DNA of 64,000 nt from Eledone cirrhosa (lineage: Eukaryota > Mollusca > Cephalopoda > Octopoda > Eledonidae): assembly GCA_964016885.1 (NCBI GenBank), contig OZ024743.1:126724919-126788918 (forward strand). The letters are read 5' to 3'. Below the pieces are notes generated by a model. That model was not told where the DNA came from. It searched no databases and was given only the letters and a program-made list of their open reading frames with translations. The position numbers were made by a program, and so were the translations under genes. Within the stretch, counting starts at the first letter, position 1. The number at the start of each line of letters is the position of its first letter. Positions 59,809-64,000 of this stretch are shown piece by piece.

Positions 59809-59810
<2 letters not shown>
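59377..59810. other. GC-richer unclassified segment
   Basis: Open on both strands for about 130-155 codons (59377-59766 minus, 59429-59896 plus), yet neither reading has a recognisable domain; the plus one runs into the CA repeat. Base composition is like the LINE pieces nearby, so a transposon origin is likely, but I cannot place it. Confidence 0.4.

Positions 59811-59870
<60 letters not shown>
59811..59870 (+). repeat. (CA)n microsatellite
   Basis: About 30 CA repeats with one CG interruption. Confidence 0.92.
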
Positions 59871-59877
<7 letters not shown>

Positions 59878-60149
59878 CTTCAAGAAACGGAGATAACACC
59901 GACAATATCAGTAGACTTATTTTTTTATATTTTGAACACCCTGTTTAATCTATTATTTTATAAATAGTTACAGTAATGCTCTAAAATTTCTAGTTTTAAA
60001 GTTTCTAATTTCATCAGCAATAGGTTAATGCCTTTGTGCAGATACGTTCTTTAAGAAAGCATTTGTTTATCCTATCATAATGAATCCACAGATTTACATG
60101 CCTGTTGTGAAATGGGGAGTAATACCGTAATTGTACATCAATATACACT

Positions 60150-60350
60150 GTTGACAGGTGCAATGTGTCCGAACACGGAAGAACCGAACTGCCACCGTCA
60201 TCGCCCCCATCTCTCTGTATAGTGGGCAAATGGGGTCCCACGTGCTGGCCGCCCCACATCCCCGGCGGGGGGGGGGGGACAGAATGGAGAAGGCGTTGCG
60301 CCGAAGGATGGTAAGGGAGATGCGCTGGAAGAGCCATTCCATAGTTCTTT
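60150..60350 (-). mobile_element. LINE 3'-end fragment, minus strand
   Basis: Minus-strand frame gives MEWLFQRISLTILRRNAFSIL, the C-terminal signature of the LINE at 52,888 (WLFQRASLAVLQGNA). DNA there matches tggtaagggagatgcgctgg against the corresponding gacggcaagggaggcgcgct. An interrupting poly-G run lies at about 60267-60278. Confidence 0.7.
60267..60278 (+). repeat. Poly-G run
   Basis: About 12 G inside the LINE fragment at 60150, shifting its reading frame. Confidence 0.8.
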
Positions 60351-60354
60351 GAGC

Positions 60355-60508
60355 AAGGCAGCGAATTGGTAGATCGTTATAACGTCAAATAGAATGCTTT
60401 ATGGTATTCGTTTTGGTTCTCTGCTCTCTGAGTTCAAATCCCGCCGAGGTCAACTTTGCCTTTCATCCATTCGAGGTCGATAAAAAAAAAGTAATAGTCT
60501 AGTACTGG
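60355..60508 (+). mobile_element. Second SINE subfamily, 3' truncated
   Basis: Head gcaaggcagcgaattggtag with the B-box-like gagttcaaatcc, joined to the same central block (ctttgcctttcatccattcg, aggtcgataaaa). The tRNA-like head differs from that of the other SINEs here, so this is a distinct subfamily. Right end is unclear. Confidence 0.7.
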
Positions 60509-60995
60509 GGTGGATTATTCCTCTGTATCTCTTTCTCATTTCCACTCTCTCACTTTCTATCTTTCTCTGGAAGAAATCTGCTGTACTCAGGCCTGGAGAG
60601 GGATGGGCTCCAATGCCCAAGAAATGCTGTATGTCAATACGGCGCCCCTACGACTCTATCAGGAGTTACGGGACCATACCACAGTTCTTTGAGCACTTTA
60701 ACGTGCATTCGTTTGGCTACGTAATTAATCAATATTTGAAGATTTTATAGTAAATTAAATGTAGATATAACTACAAATTTTGAATTACAAACTTCTCTGA
60801 GGAGAGAATGAAATACATAGAAAAGCATAAGACATTATCGTTATGCCTAGGGTTTAGATATTATTTTCTTCTCCATGCGGAGTAATATTACTTTAGCAGT
60901 ATTATATATGGCATACAGCATACAGAAAATACCTGATACGGGCAGTTCAATTTGCATGAGGAGTATACTCTTGGAGGCGTAATGAAATAAATAAT

Positions 60996-61176
60996 TGTTT
61001 CTACTTTAGGCACAAAGCCAGCAATTACCCAGTGCATTACTGGTACTTTATTTTATCGACCCCGTAAGGATGAAAGGCAAAGTCAACCTCGGCGGGATTT
61101 GAACTCAGATCGTAAAGGGACGTAACTATGCTGGAAAGCATGGCATCCGACCCTCTACCGATACTGCCAATCCACC
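60996..61176 (-). mobile_element. SINE, minus strand
   Basis: Complete copy of the 12693 family, flanked by aataaataat at 60986-60995 and 61177-61186. Confidence 0.85.
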
Positions 61177-61186
61177 AATAAATAAT

Positions 61187-61215
61187 GATTTCTATTTTAG
61201 GCACAAGGTCAGGTT
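61187..61215 (-). mobile_element. SINE 3'-end fragment, minus strand
   Basis: gatttctattttaggcacaa resembles the reversed tail of the adjacent SINE and breaks off after ggtcagg. Probably an older copy into whose edge the SINE at 60996 inserted. Confidence 0.5.
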
Positions 61216-61436
61216 TTAGTGAAAGTGGAGTGAGCGATGAATATAGTGGGAGGCGAATATAGTGATGGCAAAAATAGCTTCTTAAGGTGTGAGTGTGGAG
61301 AGGGTGGGGTTAATGGGTCACGTTATATCTTTAATATTGGTAGACGAGTCTTCACCAGTAAACGTCATCAGTCCTCGCAGTCCTTCGTCGTCTCTGCCAC
61401 TCATAGGCATCTGTATGAGTGTGTGTGTAAGTACAT

Positions 61437-61476
61437 GTGTGTGTGTGTGTGTGCGTGTGCGTGTGCGTGTGCGCGC

Positions 61477-61535
<59 letters not shown>
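61437..61535 (+). repeat. GT/GC alternating purine-pyrimidine tract
   Basis: A continuous ~99-bp alternating tract: GT repeats, GCGTGT mix, a pure (GC)10 core at about 61471-61490, then (GT)~22. Strict purine-pyrimidine alternation of this length is a strong candidate for Z-DNA. Confidence 0.9.
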
Positions 61536-61536
<1 letters not shown>

Positions 61537-61831
61537 CAGAATAGTAGATTCAATACAAAAGCACAACTTGTGACAACAGCTACCAGCCACCATATTTTAT
61601 TCTGGTGTTCTCTGTACGTTCCACTGTTCCAACATATCTTCTTAAGATTGAATCATTTGCAAACAAAAACAAAATACTCAGCCCCACTGTACCAATTTAA
61701 CTCCATTAAAGAACTATATATTCACACACACACATACACACTCAGGCACAGACACGCGCACGCACGCAACCACTCATGTACTTACACACACACTCATGCA
61801 CATACACACACTCCATGGAAAAAACTGTCTA
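61536..61831. other. Spacer between dinucleotide tracts
   Basis: No gene seen; the second half grades into CA-rich simple sequence. Confidence 0.6.
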
Positions 61832-61832
61832 G

Positions 61833-61903
<71 letters not shown>

Positions 61904-61959
61904 ATATATATATATATATACACATACATATATATAGTTAATAAATGAAACAAAATAAA

Positions 61960-62010
<51 letters not shown>
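61832..62010 (+). repeat. (TA)n microsatellites
   Basis: Two long TA runs (61832-61920 and 61964-62000) separated by an AT-rich linker; nearby ACAC/CATA runs from 61723 onward. Able to form cruciforms. Confidence 0.9.
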
Positions 62011-62198
62011 TGTGTTTGTATGTATGTATTCTCCACTTCTTCCAAGCGTGAGCCTAATATTACTGTAATTTTGCTTCCTGTGTTTTGTATATATATGTGT
62101 GTGTGTTTATATATAAAAATACAAAGAAGAATAGTTATTTTAGAAAAAAAAAGCCTAATTAACATGTAAACCAAATATTATATCTTATTCCGCCTCCA

Positions 62199-62387
62199 GG
62201 GCGGTCGATTGGCAGTATCGGTAGAGGGTCGGGCGCCATGCTTTGAAGCATAGAGTTACCTCCCTTTATGATCTGAGTTCAAATTCCGCCGAGGTTAACT
62301 TTGCCTTTCATCCTTACGGGGTCGATAAAATAAAGTACCAGTAATGCACTGGGTTAATTGCTGGCCTGGTGCCAAAAGTAGAAACAA
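62199..62387 (+). mobile_element. SINE with long target-site duplication
   Basis: Full-length 12693-type SINE. A 21-bp sequence beginning ttatatcttattcc occurs exactly on both sides (62178-62198 and 62388-62408), so it is a young, clean insertion made by LINE-type machinery. Confidence 0.9.
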
Positions 62388-62408
62388 TTATATCTTATTC
62401 CGCCTCCA

Positions 62409-62872
62409 TGCCCTTACCACCCATTTTCCGCCCCCACAACTAAAATATTAGATCAGCATTCCTCCCCTCTACAGCATCATTCGCCCTCATCCTCCCGCTT
62501 TCGTGCCGACAACTCAAACATTAGATTAGCAACATCCCACGTCACCTCATTCATTCACAACACCCCCACTATTGTTCCCTACTACTCAAATATTTTATAT
62601 TGAAAATACAATGTACCAAACATGTCTTTGGAACTGTCGACATTTTCCTAATCTTCAAAAAAGAAGAGTGTCGTGTACAAAGGGAGGGAATGGTATAATC
62701 TCATCTGTACACAAACTGGTTTTATCCCTTAATTAACTATCAAACAGAATGAGTAAGTCAATAAAAAGCGGATTGATGATGGAACCTCCGTTGGTTTCCA
62801 CGATGAACACCTAGATTCCTATCTTCACTGGCGGCTCGCCTAACAGAGGTAACTTGTTAAGCTCGTGGGGGC
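62409..62872. other. Unannotated C-rich then AT-rich spacer
   Basis: 62,409-62,580 is C-rich on + (many ccc strings) with a repeated motif around tagattagcaac / tagatcagcatt. No open frame or RNA recognised. Confidence 0.5.
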
Positions 62873-62941
62873 GCTTGGTTGTTCCAGCGCATCAGCCTCA
62901 CCATCACCCGGGGTAACGCCGCGAGCGTGCTGGCATGTCTC
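62873..62941 (+). mobile_element. LINE 3'-end fragment, plus strand
   Basis: 23 uninterrupted codons read AWLFQRISLTI followed by TRGNAASVLACL, the best-preserved version of the family's C terminus in this window. Nothing recognisable upstream, so it is a very short relic. Confidence 0.7.
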
Positions 62942-63142
62942 AAAAATTATTAGAGAGGTTTTCCAGTGCTCCTCGTGATACTGTTATCTTTTACTTTGGT
63001 AGTGACTCGGTTGTCCACCCCTTTACATTTGCCTTTTGTTGTATGTGGTCCTAGGTATGTGTGCTAACCGCAAAAAAACAAAACAAAAACAAAAAAAAAA
63101 CAACAAAAAAATAAACACCCAGTTGTTCGATCAAGTGTACGT

Positions 63143-63186
63143 CCGACTATTTGTATTAACAAATCCGACTATTTGTATTAACAAAT
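63143..63186 (+). repeat. 22-bp tandem duplication
   Basis: A 22-bp block beginning ccgactatttgtatt is present twice in direct succession; just upstream is an A-rich stretch (63,070-63,110). Confidence 0.85.
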
Positions 63187-64000
63187 ACGTAGCTGAGTAT
63201 TCCTTAAACATATGTACCCCGACCGTAATTCCTCAATAAGAATCAGCGTGCCACTGTGTGTGACAAGGCTGGCTCTTTCAACTGAATTACATATGCAGCA
63301 AGCTACTTTCCTTTGGCGCATTGATACCCTTTCCGTAAGTTGTTTGGCTGAGTTGAGCCAATCGCTATCAGTGTAGGGATATGTATCTCAACTTCGCTCA
63401 AATGGAGAAATTCCCGCTTCTTTTAATAAACTAATTCTCTTTGCGCGTGAACTGCGGTAAGATAAACACCTATTCTTCTTTCGCTCCGCAAACATCACTC
63501 CAAAATGTAACTACAAAACATTACCGCGGCCTGGCTTCTCACTTCAGCCACTGGACCGTGTCTTCTCTTACAGATCTTAATTTGTTTGTTCATTTCTTTT
63601 GGCATGCAAACCAAGCTTAATACAGCTCTTCTCACCTTAAACATTGTTAATAAATTCTGTTACAACGAACTACATGTTGCCGTCAACATTATTTTATCTT
63701 ACTTCTAAACTGGTTATATATTACAAGCTGCTATACTGATAACATAATACATCATCATCTTATGTTATAAACTGCTTCACTGGTGACTTCTGTTGATACA
63801 CAATACACAATACACAAATACAAATATTATCATTCTCATTTATATCTTATTAAATGTTATCTTCACATATGTAGTGTATCTTCTATTAAAACGTAAGTGG
63901 TTGAATATTCCACAGTTTGTAATCCAATGAGTAACAAGGCTGGACATTTGGATTGCAGGTACAGTTCATCCACTGGACTTTCACACAGTTCTCGTTGGCT
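63187..64000. other. Unannotated terminal region
   Basis: No tRNA, array unit, SINE or transposon signature, and no convincing exon seen. May be ordinary intergenic sequence or UTR/intron. Confidence 0.5.

Noticed and set aside
61237..61941. A 234-codon plus-strand frame
   Set aside because: More than half is translation of GT/GC and TA microsatellites; no domain.

Overview
The window is almost entirely non-coding and looks like a coleoid cephalopod genome, probably octopus. The basis is the tRNA-derived SINE copies carrying the cephalopod-type central block (CTTTGCCTTTCATCCTTACGG), together with the AT-rich sequence, many dinucleotide runs and degraded LINE copies. The species is an inference. 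I see no intact protein-coding gene.

Positions 1-56.5 kb are a very large tRNA-Gly(TCC) locus built from two tandem-array families plus a decayed tail. Array A (1-15,646) has about 8.3 head-to-tail copies of a ~1.84-1.90 kb unit; one copy is lengthened by a SINE. Each unit has one fairly good tRNA-Gly(TCC) and one decayed tRNA-like copy, both on +. Array B (15,647-52,686) has about 5.7 copies of a ~6.53-6.55 kb higher-order unit. Each complete B unit carries nine tRNA-Gly-derived loci, five on + and four on -. Two of these (types 1 and 2 here) stay intact in almost every copy, one (type 5, minus strand) is borderline, and the rest are pseudogenes or truncations. Six loci in the window share one identical 72-nt sequence and five more share a second. 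A conserved 5' flank, with an aaagcagYagcttt element at -74 to -61 and an AT-rich block at about -47 to -17, precedes good copies in both arrays. The last B unit breaks at 52,686. It is followed by a LINE insertion and then a worn array tail with three more pseudo-tRNAs (54,740-56,476).

Positions 52.9-64 kb are a transposon graveyard. A 5'-truncated LINE on the minus strand (52,888-54,739) has a recognisable reverse transcriptase (GVQQGDPLGP, YLDD) and a C-terminal Cys/His plus nuclease-like region, broken by stops and frameshifts. Three further 3'-end fragments of the same or a related family lie at about 56.8-57.5 kb, 60.2-60.35 kb and 62.87-62.94 kb. The first of these is split by a 194-bp hAT-type MITE with perfect 14-bp terminal repeats and an exact 8-bp target duplication. 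SINEs, microsatellites (GT, GA, CA, TA and a GC core) and unclassified repeats fill the rest; the final ~1 kb shows nothing recognisable.

Taken together, the locus is a birth-and-death system for tRNA-Gly(UCC). Duplication of whole blocks keeps producing gene copies, a few positions in the unit are kept, and the others drift through anticodon changes, U33 loss, arm deletions and inversions.

Positions inside a tRNA ('nt n') are counted along the 72-nt gene, which coincides with standard numbering through the anticodon (34-36). B-unit locus names 'type 1-9' are labels made for this annotation.
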